DNA from: Ulota crispa
Taxonomy: Eukaryota; Streptophyta; Bryopsida; Orthotrichales; Orthotrichaceae
Direction of reading: 5' to 3'
NCBI GenBank assembly: GCA_963920765.1
Contig: OY987243.1
Span: 15,252,001 to 15,316,000, forward strand
DNA: 64,000 nt
A program made the position numbers and the translations under genes. The notes beneath the pieces are model-generated. The model ran no database searches and had not been told where the DNA came from. It saw nothing but the letters and a program-made list of their open reading frames with translations. This document shows, one piece after another, positions 35,273 through 47,588 of this stretch (positions within the stretch are counted from its first letter, which is position 1; the number at the start of each line of letters is the position of its first letter).

Positions 35273-36470
35273 GTAAGTCACTCCGCTTTGGTTCGGCAAG
35301 ATTTTGGATTTCCTCTTTTTCATGGTTGGAAAGGAAATGTCCCTTCCATGTGTGAGCTTGAAGCCGTGTGCTGCGGTTTTGCTGTTGCGCTCTGTGATTG
35401 TGGGGAATCGGTTGGGGTTTGGAAATTTGGCGATAAGCAACCAAGCAAAAGCCCGTGGTCGTTCTGTTTCGGTTTCGGCGTCGGCCCCTCTCGACTGCTC
35501 GACCGACGAATTTCTAGAGTGCGTCGTGGTTGGCACTGTGAGTGAGCTCGGGGTAAGGCCGGGGAAGAACGCCTTCGGGTTGCGTGCACCACCGGTGACC
35601 GCGTGCTCGGTGGCTGTATAATACGGAAGGGTTGTGTCTTCCTTGTGAGGTTGCTGCATGATGATGATGGTTGACATTTTGTCAGCGAAATTTGCAGCGG
35701 TTGTTGATTTTGTCGGATGAGCCGTGGTATCGGTTATTGGAGGTCGGTCGCAGCTTGATCTGGTCGGTGGCAACGGTGTCTTTGCGTGGCCGTCCACTTG
35801 AAACAACAAATGGCACCGGATTAAGCCCGCCACAGCCAATGTTGTCCGTTGTTCGACTTCGATAACTTGGTAGCGGTGTCACACCGGGCCAGCAGCCTCT
35901 TAGAGGCTGGTTCACGCGGAGTTGGCACGAATGCGGAGACTTGTGATAGGCGCACGGGACGAGTTGTACACGGCGTGGTTGGTGTGTGTTGTTTCGGACG
36001 TTTTTTTGCGGTAGATAGAGCAGTCGCGTGTAACCCGGGCGGATCGTGGAACCCTTGCGAAGTGAAGCTCTACCGCATAAAGACCTCTGGAGGCCGCTGG
36101 GGATGGGCCGCGACGTCGGCATTCCCCGAGTGGCCATGGCAGGGCTTGCAGGCTGGAGGCCGGGACGACGCAGAAAATGGATCGTTGCTCGGAAATGAAA
36201 TGACATGGGAGCACGGCCGTGGTCGTCGTGGCGATGGCGACGCGGCCGGATTGCGGGTACAACCGGTAGCGCGTAGGAGGGTGCCGAGGGCCTGGATGGG
36301 TTGGTTTTCTGTCGCGTAGCAGAGTGTCGTGGTCAGAAATTTGTCGATCCGGACGGGTGGAATGGTGGACATCGCCGAGCAGTACGTTTCTGGTTTGGTC
36401 GGCCCCTGGTGGATGTGTGCGTGGACGCGCCTCGGCACTGCCTAACTGTTGTTGGGTTGGTTGTTTGCAG
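35273..36470 (+). other. Likely 5'-UTR intron of GRAS copy A
   Basis: GTAAGT at 35273 is a consensus donor. At 36441-36470 a branch-point-like CTAACT, a T-rich tract and TTTGCAG form a strong acceptor. Removing 1,198 bp takes out many upstream ATGs and leaves a short leader. Leader introns are common in PAT1-branch GRAS genes. Another donor inside (for example GTAAGG near 35552) cannot be excluded. Confidence 0.5.
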
Positions 36471-36478
36471 AAGGTCAC

Positions 36479-36541
36479 ATGAGAGATTGCACGTGGATCA
36501 TACTGCACGGTTTCAAGACCCGGGCGAAGCCACATTCTTGA
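36479..36541 (+). promoter_or_regulatory. Upstream ORF of 20 codons, GRAS copy A
   Basis: In the predicted spliced leader the first ATG (36479) opens a 20-codon frame ending TGA at 36541. No further ATG occurs before the main start at 36635, 93 bases downstream. Such an arrangement often lowers translation of the main frame or makes it depend on reinitiation. It is identical in copy B. Confidence 0.4.
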
Positions 36542-36634
36542 CATCGAGCGGCCGGCTCGGTGTGCGAGAGCAGGAGGAGCGGGGGCAGCATTGAGAGTTG
36601 GAGCTTCGGCGAGACGGTTTGAGGTGGTGCAAGC

Positions 36635-38873
36635 ATGAGCGTGCAGTATCGGCCGGATCTGGGGACCATAGGGATGACGCCCGGGTACCCACCGGGGAAA
36701 GACAGGGAGTACCTGGCGGACACGGCGAACAGCCAGCAGACGCCGAGCTACTATGGCTCGCAGCAGTCGTCGTACGCGGGCGGCGTGAGGCAGGGCGCGT
36801 ACGGCATGAAGATCAGGAACCAGAGCTCGCCCATATCTCCGCTGTCGCCGCAGGACTCGTCGCAGGCGGTGTCGGAGAATGGGGCGAGGATGTCGAGAGG
36901 GTGGAGCTCGGCGTCGTACCAGAGCGAGTCGTCCTCGCACAGCGACGCGTCCGTGGAGGGGCTGTCGAATCAGGAGGAGGCGGACTGTTACTACGGACGA
37001 CAGCAGCGCGACGGCGAGCAGGCGAGGGCGTCGGCGGTGTACGTGAATGGCCCGTCGTCGGTGTCGAGGCCCGTGCCGGGTGCGGGCGCGGGCGGTCGGG
37101 GCCATGAGATGTCGAACCAGCAACAGCAGCAGCAGCAGCAGCGGCAGGGGGTGCGGCAGGTTCCGGAGGAGCTATATGCGCGGTCTCAGAGCAGCTACGC
37201 GGGGAGGAATCCGGAGCTGGCGAACGTGCTGCAGTTTCTGGAGAGCACGCTGTTGGACGACGACGAGGACGAGGAGGGCGGTGCGCTGTCGGGATCCGTG
37301 GGCGAGGGGCGCGATCCCGCGTCGGAGGGGAGCTGGGCGGACACGCTGGAGGAGCTGTTGGCCGCGGAGAACGGCAGCCCGGCGGTGGAGCACTGCAGCG
37401 TGACGTCGGCGCCGACGGTGTCGGAGTACGGGAAGCCGCACAGCACCGGGGGCTCGACGGGGTATCCCGGAAGCGCGACGCGCGGGGTAAGGCGGCGTAT
37501 TTTGTGGATGTGTGGTTGGGATGTGGTGCGTGCGTGCGTGCGTGGTAGGCTTGTCGGAGGAGGGTGGCGCCGCGCTGTTGGGAGGCATGCAGGACGGTAG
37601 TGCGGACCACCCTTGTAGGAAGAGGTGCATGTTTTGAGGCTGGAGTGGAGGCGTTGTCGTGCGCGGCAGTGACCGTGGTCGGGGTGACGGGGCTGGGTTT
37701 GCGATGCAGGCGGAGGAGGCAGCGCCGGAGAAGGTGGCGGTGGAGACGCGGAGCCGACCGGAGCAGCTGCTGGTGGCGTGTGCGGAGGCGGTGTCGAACA
37801 ACGACATGCCGGTGGCGAACGTGCTGATAGCCCAGCTGAACGCGGCGGTGTCGATATACGGCGACCCGATGCAGCGGCTGGCGGCGTACATGGTGGAGGG
37901 GCTGGTGGCGCGCGTGGCGGCGTCGGGGAGCAGCCTGTACAAGGCGCTGAGGTGCAAGGAGCCGGCGACTCGGGACCTGCTGTCGGCGATGCAGATCCTG
38001 TACGAGGTGTGCCCGTACTTCAAGTTTGGGTACATGGCGGCGAACGGCGCCATCGCGGAGGCGTTCCAGAACGAGGAGCGGGTGCACATCATCGACTTCG
38101 AGATGGCCCAGGGCACGCAGTGGACGACGCTGATCCAGGCGCTGGCGGCCCGGCCCGGGGGCCCGCCGCAGCTGCGGATCACGGGGGTGGACAACCCGCT
38201 GCCGGGGCCGAAGCCGAGCGCGGGCGTGGAGATGGTGGGGCAGCGGCTGGGGAAGCTGGCGGAGGCGGTGGGAGTGCCGTTCGTGTTTCACGGGGTGGCG
38301 AAGAAGGCGTCGGAGGTGGAGGCGTGGATGCTGCAGCGGCAGGCGGGCGAGGCGCTGGCGGTGAACTTCGCGCTGAACCTGCATCACATGCCGGACGAGA
38401 GCGTGTGCACGAGCAACCCGCGGGACCGGATGCTGCACATGATGAAGAGCCTGAGGCCGAAGGTGCTGACGCTGGTGGAGCAGGAGGCGAACACGAACAC
38501 GGCGCCCTTCTATCCGCGGTTCCTGGAGACGCTGAGCTACTACTCGGCGGTGTTCGAGTCGCTGGACATCACGCTGGCGCGGGAGAGCAAGGAGCGCGTG
38601 AACGTGGAGCAGCAGTGCCTGGCTCGCGACATCGTGAACGTGATCGCGTGCGAGGGCGCGGAGAGGGTGGAGAGGCACGAGATGACGGGCAAGTGGCGGG
38701 CGCGCATGAGGATGGCGGGGTTCCAGCCGTACCCGCTGAGCCAGACGGTGAACAGCACCATCAAGACGCTGCTGGAGTCGTACAGCGACAAGTACAGGCT
38801 GAAGGAGGAAGGCGGAGCGCTGTTCCTGGGGTGGCAGAATCGGGCGCTGATCGTGTCGTCTGCGTGGCAGTAG
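36635..38873 (+). CDS. GRAS transcription regulator, PAT1 branch, copy A (671 aa, two coding exons)
   Basis: GRAS proteins are plant nuclear regulators acting with DNA-binding partners; PAT1-branch members act in phytochrome, elicitor and wound signalling. Exon 1 (36635-37486, 284 codons) encodes a variable N-terminus with Q162-Q169, the conserved PAT1-like patch near 190-208 (RNPELANVLQFLESTLL) and an acidic run LLDDDEDEEG. A 223-bp GT-AG intron (37487-37709, phase 0) follows. Exon 2 (37710-38873, 387 codons) encodes the whole GRAS domain: LHRI from about 304 (LLVACAEAVSNND), VHIID at 409-413, LHRII with ALAVNFALNLHHMPDESV (about 499-516), PFYRE with FYPRFLET (551-558), and SAW with RVERHE (603-608) and SSAWQ at the C-terminus. 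Everything expected is present and intact. The ATG is the first after the likely leader intron, apart from a short upstream ORF. Codon third positions are nearly all G or C. Closest in pattern to PAT1/SCL5/SCL21/SCL13. It is convergent with copy B. Confidence 0.96.
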
Positions 38874-39430
38874 ACGCGACCGGCGGGCACGGCCCAGTGT
38901 ATATAGACGGAAGTATTTTGAGTTGGTGGCGTCGATGCGTAGCGACTAGCGAGTATGACTGACTGGCTGACTTAGCGAGGGCGCATTGCGCCAGAAATGT
39001 ATGGCTGTTGGGGAGCTGCCGGCGTGTGTGTGTGTGTGACTCCGCGGCTCGGAAACGAGCCGGAATGCTGCTGCATGTGTGGGCTCATTGCGTTGCTTGG
39101 TGTGGTGACCGGTGAGGTGGTGGTGAACTGGTGATTGTCATAGAACGTGCAGGCAGGTTTGCAGCGGCGGGGGTCGAGTGAGGGGGTTTTCTGGCAGGCG
39201 AGGGGTGCATGACAACATGACATGTCAGGGTCGGACGTGGGTCGGATGGATGGTTGTATTGTCAGTCGCCGGTAGCGCAGGTGGCGGTAGGAACCGTGTG
39301 GCCGCGTGACAAGTGGCTGGCACAGTTGTCGCCACGGATTTGTGTTTGTAGCTTACTACTCGCGGTGAGTCTGGTTCGGTTCTTGGCTGGGGGTCGGTTC
39401 TTGTTTGGTCAGGCGCGCTCCTGGCGTTGA
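38874..39430 (+). other. 3' region of GRAS copy A inside the arm
   Basis: Contains a short TG microsatellite (about 39026-39038) and T/G-rich stretches, but no AATAAA. An AATAAA occurs only beyond the arm, at about 39999, so the transcript may end in DNA that is not shared with copy B. Confidence 0.4.
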
Positions 39431-40417
39431 AGTTTTGTATTTTGTCTAGATTTTTAGAGGACCTTGGTTTTATTGTTAGAGTATTTTTTTGTTTTAGTGA
39501 ACACACCTTGGGATTGTTTGTTTCAAGTTTGCTTGATATCGAATCTGGATTCCAATTTGGGCTTGTTTTCCTGGATTTGGAAGGACTGTGGGTTAAGTTG
39601 CTTGAGAGCGCTCTGCTCCCTATATACGCATATGATATATGTCAGTCGTTTTGAATTTCGGAAGTCCCGTTAGCTTGCCAGTTTTTGCTTTTTTCAACCC
39701 TGCCCTTGCCAATGTACTGTTCACAAAATTGGTTATTCAGGAGTGTTTAAGGAATTGAGCACTAAGCGCAATTTGGGGTGGGCGGAATTTAGTCAGGGAA
39801 TCAGTGATTGTTTATTTCGAGTCTTAGATTTACTAAAGCAAGTTTTTCGAGTATTTTTCTTGGTATGCTCAAGCTATAGAGTTTAGTAGAATGTGAAAGG
39901 GGGGGTGCCTCTCTAGGTATTTGGGGTGTTCTTTTGTATTTTCTTGGAATTGTATATTGGAGGTTTGTGTATCTAGTGTGTATTTTATTGTTTGAAAAAT
40001 AAATAGTGAGGTTATTTCCTATTTTGCCTTAAAAACTAATTCTAAATTCATATTTTCTTCCTTTGAGTGTAGCTTCCTATAGGAAGCAAGTGTTGTACAA
40101 ATTGTGGCTATCTATGCTTGCTACAGTACTTTTCCTATCGTTAATGGTTTGTTGTGGAAGTGTTTTTTGCATTGCTCCAACCATTATGATCACATAATAA
40201 ATCTTTGGAGTGTTTTTCAAGGGTAGTACAAAAGATGTATTGGAGCGCCTTTCTTTCTGTAATTGAGACTTGGAATTTGCCTAGTGGTAGTCCTTTCCAT
40301 GTTGCAAAGCATGGGCCACTATAACAATAAGCCACGTGGTATTACGAACGCTAAGTCTATTTTGCAAAGTTATATATCAAGAACACTTGGCTGTTGGTCT
40401 CCTGTTTGTTTTTGTAC
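39431..40417. other. Spacer DNA next to the left arm, no gene seen
   Basis: Composition falls from GC-rich to AT-rich over several hundred bases. Weak possible similarity to the matching inner flank of the right arm (GCGCT...GCAGTCG or GTCAGTCG words near 39608-39650 and 47515-47541) is not enough to claim homology. An AATAAA lies near 39999. Confidence 0.45.
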
Positions 40418-41303
40418 TGTACAGTACCCCGAAGGATACATACGTACCTAAAATTTGCATAACATAAAGGATAATTGACATTTTTTTGTTGTGCATTGCA
40501 ATTTTATGATTCTTATGCAATCCCAAACAAGCACATCAAATTTTAGTTTCAGAAAACTTAAATTCCATTTATGATGAATTTTTTTGTATCAAATTCATAG
40601 TTTGTACATGATAATTGATTGAAAAACATTGGTGATGAATTTTTGAGATTTGATTGCATGGGTGTATAGGTAGCATCCATACGCACATTCTTCATGCTAA
40701 AACCAATTCCCTTAAGCAACAAAAATGTGATCTTCAAAGGATTTGGTGTGACTTGTGAAATGTCCAAAATTTTGTGAAATGGATGTTTTTGTATGATAAC
40801 CAAATTTTTGTCTTTGACTCATACATTGTGACTAAGTTTGTAGTTTTGAACATGATGTTATGTTTACTTGGTTAAAAAAAAGTTAAAAAATAAAAATAAT
40901 TATTTTACAAAATTTTGGAAATATCACAAGTCACAATAAATTTGACAAAATCCTTTGAAGATCACATTTTTGTTGCTTAAGGGAATTGTTTTTAGCATGG
41001 AGGATGAGCGTATGGATGTCACCTATGTACACATGCAATCAAATCTCAAAAATTCATCACCACTGTTTTTCAATCAATTATCATGTACAAACTATGAATT
41101 TGATACAAAAAAATTCATCAAAAATGGAATTTAAGTTTTTTGAAACTAAAATTTGATATGCTTGTTTGGGATTGCATAAGAATCACAAAATTGCAATGCA
41201 CAACAAAAAAATGTCAATTATCCTTTATGTTATGCAAGTTTTAGGCAAGTTCTTTCACTGCCAAAACATGGAGGTATGTATGTATCCTTCGGGGTATTGT
41301 ACA
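40418..41303. mobile_element. Foldback element in the spacer
   Basis: TGTACAGTACCCCGAAGGAT at the left is mirrored by ATCCTTCGGGGTATTGTACA at the right. Beyond the ends, blocks including CATAACATAAAGGATAATTG, GGGATTGCATAAGAATCA-like text and ATCTTCAAAGGATTT-like text recur inverted over arms of about 370 bp. The right arm has an extra stretch of about 30 bp near 41248-41272. It is non-coding, and no target duplication was recognised. Confidence 0.7.
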
Positions 41304-41870
41304 TTCCACTCAATGAAGCACTATGCATGCCAATGCAAGTTAGCAAGTCTCTAGTTATTGCTTCCATCTTCATGAATTATATAAATGCAGCAAACTTTTT
41401 AGAACTCGATGTGTGCTAAAAGAAGTTTTACTATTTGCTTTGGTCTTTGTAAATGTACTCACAATCACAAATGAATTGGAACACAATTGTTAACTTTCTT
41501 ATTTGTAATAGTCCAACTTTGTAACCATGACAGATTGTATCCTCCATTGGCCAAACAAAGGCAATTTCATGTTATAAAAAGAATCTTTGGATTGCATGTT
41601 GAATTGCTGTGCTTCTAAGCGGACCAAATAGCTATGGATAGTTCAAGGTGGTTATGCACTTGCAAGCACTTGCTAAGTGTGGTACGTGTCTTGTTGAATG
41701 AAGAGGCTAGAAGCGCCAAGTGTACCAAGACTCTTATTGTTTCTATTATAATTTGACCTCTCTCTTTTAGGTTTGGTTTGCATATGATTCCCATGGGATC
41801 TTGGATATGATGATAAGACTGTTATCTCTACATTGTATGTGATCTCTACAAATTGGCAACCATGCTTCAT

Positions 41871-44800
41871 CACTAGAAGAATAATGCGTCGTAAACAATT
41901 GGTTTACAACAGTTGCAAATGCTAAACAACTGTAATTGAGTCATTGTGTAGTTGTTTAGTACTTTTGTAGTTGTTGTGAACTAATTGTTTAAGACACTTT
42001 ATTCTTTTAATGCATGTTCTTCCTTTAACCCATTAAAGACCGTGGTCAATTTTGGGGGTGGGCAAGGCCTTTTTTGGGGTTTTGGGGAAAATCATACTAA
42101 CAAATAATACAAATGCCTACAGAAGATCCAACCATACCAATGGCAATGTCATGCATGGTTTATGGGTATGCATCATTTTTTGATGTTTGATCTCTTTGCA
42201 GGCAGGTTTAAATGTGTATGTATGCATATTCATAAAAATGCGGCAATCTCTACAATGGTGGGTTGTATTGTTTATGGATTGTTCTTTCTTGTTGCTAAAT
42301 AGACCACATGACAATTCTTTAGGGTGATGATGGGTTTAGGGAAAACATGGATTCTTGGGAACTCGTACAGGTACTTGATCTTTAGCGATTATGACCATCT
42401 TTCTACATTCATTCCTATATTTTGGTAGCTAGTACCTCCTGAGATTTCCCAATGTTTGGCCTAGTGGCAACTTAGGTAAACTTGATTTTTGTTCCAAACT
42501 ATGCAATTCCTAATTACCTACACACGTCCCCTTTGTCACATCTTCAAATTCCCTAACATGCTCTTCCTACCAACTAAAAAGAGTCAAGATTGACCAGAAA
42601 CTAGTTGACGGGTCATTAATGGGTTAACTACCAATCATCTCTTTCAAAGTCAGATATAAATACCCAACTCTCTTGAATCTTGCAATTGTTTACTTATGCA
42701 TGTTGATGAGTAACTTGAGCCCCATTAGTTTCTTTGAGTGGTTGTGGATGCAAAACTTTGTTTTTAGATCTTGTTGATGCAATTTACTTCTTATTAAAAT
42801 GAATGCCCTCAGCATTGCATTGACAAGCTTGAAGTTCTTCCTTTTTGTGACTACATGGTTATAAAAATGCCAATTTTTAGTTGCTAGCCGCTTATTCCTC
42901 ATGCTGGTTTAAGTTTATAAATTTATGAGTTATGATAGCTTTTCAAAATTCATCCTAAGGACTCTAAATCCGCACAATGAGTTTCATCAAGAATGCATCA
43001 TTTGCAAATAAAAGCTCAATAGTTTGCCCTTGCTCTCAAGATGTGGTTGAATTCATTTTTCCCACCTTATTCTTGCACTACAATAATTAGTCTCTTTTCC
43101 TAATTAAAAGTAATTCTACATCAGTCGTTACATCATATTGTATTTGTGCTAGCCCACACTATGAGGATGTATATCAACATGCTACCAATAACACACTTGA
43201 TTACAAACCAAAATACAACCAACAAGTGAAGTATTGCCCAACAACATAGCTTATTTGTTAAGGTTTAGATTATCACAAAATCATTGAGATGTGGGATTAA
43301 TTTGAAGCCAACTTGTAATTCCAAATATTTTGCTACTTTTCATCTACTTAAATTTAATTGTAATGAATTTTTCCATTGCAAAGTATGTGATCTATATGAC
43401 ATTCATATTATGTGTGTTTTTGTCTCTTTGATTTTTGAATCCAACCTTGCAAAATGTTTGAACATGTGCCTTTGCTCAAGTCATGTTCATCTCCAAGCCT
43501 TGCAAGTAGAGTGCCATATCATTTGCAAATGAGGTGTTTTTTAGAAAAGCCCTACTTCTTCTTGGCAGTCAGACTACTTGGATTTTGTATATTGGATCGT
43601 TAAACATATACCCCAACAAATCTAGTACCGTATTGATTAAGAATGGTGCCAATGGACATCTTTGACAAACTAATCTTGTGAGCTAAAACTAGAGTCCTAT
43701 CTCTTCATTTACTAACAAGGTTGATGAAGCGTGAGTGTATAATGTCACTAGTTGCTTAATAAAATATGCTTTGAAACCTAGTTTGATGAAATTGCTTTCA
43801 TAAATGGCTAGGTGATGCATTCACACCCTTTTTTAATATATATAAAAGTAATATTATCTAATTTTGTTCATTTTCTTTGGCATACTTTATTACTCTAGCA
43901 TTTCTTGTACAAGGACAATATTGTCCACAATGCCTAGTCCCTATACGTATCCCATTTGATTGGAGTGTATAAAGATTGGTAGCAAAGACTTGGCTTTATT
44001 CTTTATGCCAAATTTTAGCCAATACCTTATAGAACAAATTAAAGAAGGTCATGGATCAAGAGAAAGCTACAGTAGATCCTCTTTTTTTGGAATCAACATT
44101 ATGGGGCCTTTCTTGAGCTTCAACAAAAATGATCTTGCCATTGGAGCTACATGTAAGGCAAGTAGCTTGAAAAGCAGCACTTTAAGGGCTGATTTGGTTT
44201 TCCATAGGCTTTTTGAGAGAAATAAATTTTGTTTTTTATTGTCTGGTAAAGAGAAATTGATGCCAAATGTATCACAACTTTTTCATATTTTTTGAAGCAT
44301 TTTTGAATTGTTGATGAATTTAAAAGTTTTTTGTAGTACGTTGGCATCTATTTGTGATTCTAGGTCTCCCATAAACAGCTCCCTTGCAGTTTGTAAAGAG
44401 ATGAGGTGAAACCAAGGAGTATGATTGGCTCTTGCAGTAGCATACACCTTTTCTTCTATGACTAAAGAGGGTCCATTCAATGACCACCTCATATCCATTC
44501 TTGAGGTACCTATAGGTTGCTTTACAAGAAAGGGGACGCAATTTTAGCTACCTACCTTACATCTTGAGGAAATTGACCTTGAATTTGGTCAATATATTCT
44601 TAGAAGAAAAATATTGAGGCACTACCTTTGCTAGGTGTTTTTTCTTTTGCTCTGCTTTTGCAGTGCCTCTTGTAGCTAGTCTATCCTATAAGTGAGGGTT
44701 GCATTTAATTGTTACGTCATGGTTTGTGGGACTTACAAGCATACCTCATGTATAGATGTTGCAATCTTCATCATTCCTCCCCTTCTTGATATGATGCTAA

Positions 44801-45362
44801 TAGAAATGTAATTGTGGTGCCAAGCTTGTCTAGTTATGTTGTTAGCGTGGTGTATTTCACTAATAGCATAGAAATGAAGGTTTTTTGTGAGGAGCTTATA
44901 ATATTCATAGAAATTTTTATTAAAATTTTTAATGGTTTATCCAAGGTGAAGTCTTGGTTGCGCAATTTGAGTTCATGCAATGTGTATTATTCTAATATTA
45001 TTTTGCATTTTGATATCTCCATGATGACTAGTTTTTATTTAGGGTGTTTAGCTAAGAAACTCATTGATGTTTGTGTTTTTTGGAGGAGTTCTCTTTTTGC
45101 TAGAATCTCTTACTATGGAGCTACTTGCTAATGTTTGATGCTATTGTGTATATTTTGATGAAAGCAAGCTCAATCCACTTGAGTTGAAAATTTTCTTTTG
45201 TTGTATCAGCTTCAACGTTCAATAGCAGAAACAAGTGTTCCAAATAATTGTTCCATCACAATTGGTAATGTTTACAATGACTACAATAAAGTCATTTAAT
45301 AGTTATAGTGAACATTTTTACTTGTTGTAGACCAATTGTTTATACAGGCTTTTCTATTAATG
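41871..45362. mobile_element. Probable degenerate CACTA-like element filling the spacer
   Basis: The left end is CACTAGAAGAATAATG; the right end, reverse-complemented, is CATTAATAGAAAAGCC. Both are followed by TAAACAATTGGTYTACAACA and by several inverted and direct copies of AACAATTG and GTTGTTTA-like words within about 130 bp, the subterminal-repeat layout of CACTA elements. The 3-bp flanks (CAT, GTT) do not match, so it is old or the right border is off by some bases. The TTAA element 42029-42623 is nested within. No transposase is recognised. Confidence 0.5.
42029..42623. mobile_element. TTAA-flanked, piggyBac-like element in the spacer
   Basis: TTAA lies at 42025-42028 and 42624-42627. 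The ends are CCCATTAAAGACCGTGGTC and, reverse-complemented, CCCATTAATGACCCGTC. The 595-bp body is non-coding and lies inside the CACTA-like element, so it inserted later. Confidence 0.75.
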
Positions 45363-47588
45363 GTTCCAAGCTTGTACCATATGCTATATATGATTTGGGT
45401 TTTTTTCATTGCTCAATTGTATATTGCTCCAGGTTTTTCTTTCACAAATTGCAATAGTAATGAGAATTTCAAGCACATGTTTGCAATGCAAGGCCATGTA
45501 GGGTGTGTTTTGTGTCTTGGTTGGCCATGAAAATTTGTGGAGATATGCCTAACATGATTTAGAGCATGTTGGACAATCTCTTCAACACCCATATTATAGA
45601 ATGTCCACATCATGTGGTCAAAGGGATCCAAAAAATTTGGGCAAAGGTCAAAAAAAACTTTTATTCTAATTTCAAATGATCATATCTCTCAATTCATGTG
45701 GTCAATTCTCACAAAAAAATTATTATGCTTGCATAAATCTAGTGCAAGATCTTGTGGTTGGATTTGTGAAAAACATATTTTTTTGTTCTTGGGATCAAAT
45801 GACTAGAAATGACAATAAAATGTGGTGCAAGAAGCATTTTGGTTGTCTAATATTGATGAGACACCTATTTATGAAGTTGTTAATTGCCCAAAATTTATAT
45901 AATAGTTGAATTTGAAACTAGTGCAACATGTTTTCAATTGTTCTTCAAGGAAATAAGCTTAGTAGCATTGTTTGCGCCAAGTTGCTAACATCAAATTTAG
46001 CAAACAAGATGTTCACATCAATGTTTAACCTTTGAACAACCAAGCAACCCTTTGCGACCAATACAATACAGAGTACTTTTCTTGTATTTGGAGTGCATCC
46101 ACACCTTTGTTATATTTGAAATCAACAAAGAATTTAGAATATAGATCAATATTGTTCTAGTAGGGTAGTCAAGATCCAAAATTAAAACTTTTTGTTGGTA
46201 GCAAATGCCAATTATACAACAACATATGTAACATATGTATTATAGTAGCTCGATCGTTCAAGGGTTAAGCACTGCGACATTATTTAAAGATGATGGTAAT
46301 TTCTATCAGCAAAGGCAACACTCAAATATTTTGTACAACTCAAGAGCAGTTACAACTCCTACAATGTCTACATTGAACATTGGTTGAAGAACTTGAACGC
46401 CAACTTTTACAAAGGTGCTCTTCATTGAATTGTATTATCACTTGGATTACTACAATTGACGATGATGGTATTCAACTAAAAAAGTATTCAATGAGGCTAA
46501 TAGTAGGTATTGGCGATTTTTAGTGCAATTCTGGTCCTTGCCCAAGAAAACATGCTTGAATCTTGTTTGGTTCAAGTATGAACTTTTCAAAGAGTGTCTC
46601 AATCTTCAAATATGTTCAAAATGTTAAAATTAAACAGGACCATCAGAATGACCACAAAAAATACATTGCCCATCTTTGTTAGAAGGCATATCCATACCCA
46701 ACTCATAGACTTAAATTGTCAAGGTGAAAAAGTTTGAGCTAAAACACTGATGTGCTACCAAACAAGGATCAGCAGCCAAAAACAAAGAACTATTAGCCTT
46801 CACCTGCACATCCCACCAACTTTTGCAAGCTATGAGATTGCATATAAGCACTAACACAATCATGAAGACTTGTCCATACCATTGCAACTCCAGTAAAGCA
46901 AATGTGGGCATTGGTAAAACACCAGTTTCATGTAGTAACAAATACAGACGAAACCATCTTGTTCCATTCGAATCATTTGAATTCTTTGTTTGTGATCAAG
47001 TCTTACCTACTAATCTCACTGAGAAAAACAAGTGAAGCACATCAGATTTTACCTACTAATATAGTTGTGGAAAAAAAACTGAGGCACAAAAAAGTTTGTC
47101 ATTACATTTGTGTCTAGGAATTTGAAGGTGCTTAGAACGGTGACGAGGATAGTAATTTTAGAAGCAGCAGTAATAGCGATGGTGAATATAAGTGACAATC
47201 CAAGGACGACATACAACCCAACAACTGCACAAAAACGTTGAATTTGACCCAGTCTGAGCACTAAAATATTCACTTCCAAGAGAATGAATTCTCCCACATC
47301 TCCGCCGCCAAAATAATTCTAGTGACTCCGCGTGAGCATACCTCAGGATGATCTACCCCACCCATGGCCCCCCAACCACACTAAGAGTGTCGGAACCATT
47401 AGCAATGAAAACTAAGCTGCACGTCAAAAAATTTGATAAGGGTCGAAAAACATTGGCTAACATGTGGCCGCATGAGACTTGGCAAACTGAATGAGTCGAG
47501 GACCAAACGAGGGTTCGACTGCATACGTGAAAAAGCAGCGCCCACAAACCAAACGAAGAATCACTAAATGCCAACTCAAAACTCTACC
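45363..47588. other. Spacer DNA next to the right arm; one MITE
   Basis: AT-rich DNA with the TTAA MITE at 46029-46264. The last 450 bp before the arm are richer in GC. The frames seen there (for example 47353-47574, minus strand) lie downstream of GRAS copy B and match no family. Confidence 0.5.
46029..46264. mobile_element. TTAA-flanked 236-bp MITE (family also at 29568)
   Basis: TTAA lies at 46025-46028 and 46265-46268. The ends are CCTTTGAACAACCAAGC and, reverse-complemented, CCCTTGAACGATCGAGC. It is the inverse-oriented sibling of 29568-29793. Confidence 0.78.

Larger units (their letters stand above)
35239..39430 (+). repeat. Left arm of a 4,192-bp inverted repeat, no differences found
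   Basis: Every position x corresponds to 87019-x in the right arm. All open frames inside are mirrored with identical translations and the coordinate sum never changes, so there is no indel; the nucleotide stretches I compared directly also agree. The arm holds the 3' part of the leader, a likely 1.2-kb leader intron, the whole GRAS coding region and about 560 bp of 3' sequence. Identity begins at TCGGTACC (35239) and ends at CTGGCGTTGA (39430). The arm is far richer in GC than the surrounding DNA. Confidence 0.97.

Noticed and set aside
35912-37123. Open frame of 403 codons on the minus strand, mirrored at 49896-51107
   Set aside because: Arg-rich antisense shadow across the leader intron and exon 1; stop-free because of GC bias.
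36813-38678. Open frame of 621 codons on the minus strand, mirrored at 48341-50206
   Set aside because: It lies antisense to the GRAS coding region and is Arg/His/Pro/Leu-rich, as expected when a GC-rich gene is read on the other strand.
37778-38962. Open frame of 394 codons on the plus strand, mirrored at 48057-49241
   Set aside because: A Gly/Ala/Glu-rich frame overlapping exon 2 of the GRAS gene in another phase; the GRAS frame alone matches a known domain.
47353-47574. Possible extra exon downstream of GRAS copy B
   Set aside because: The SAW region and stop codon already complete the protein, no splice signal leads into it, and copy A has no counterpart.
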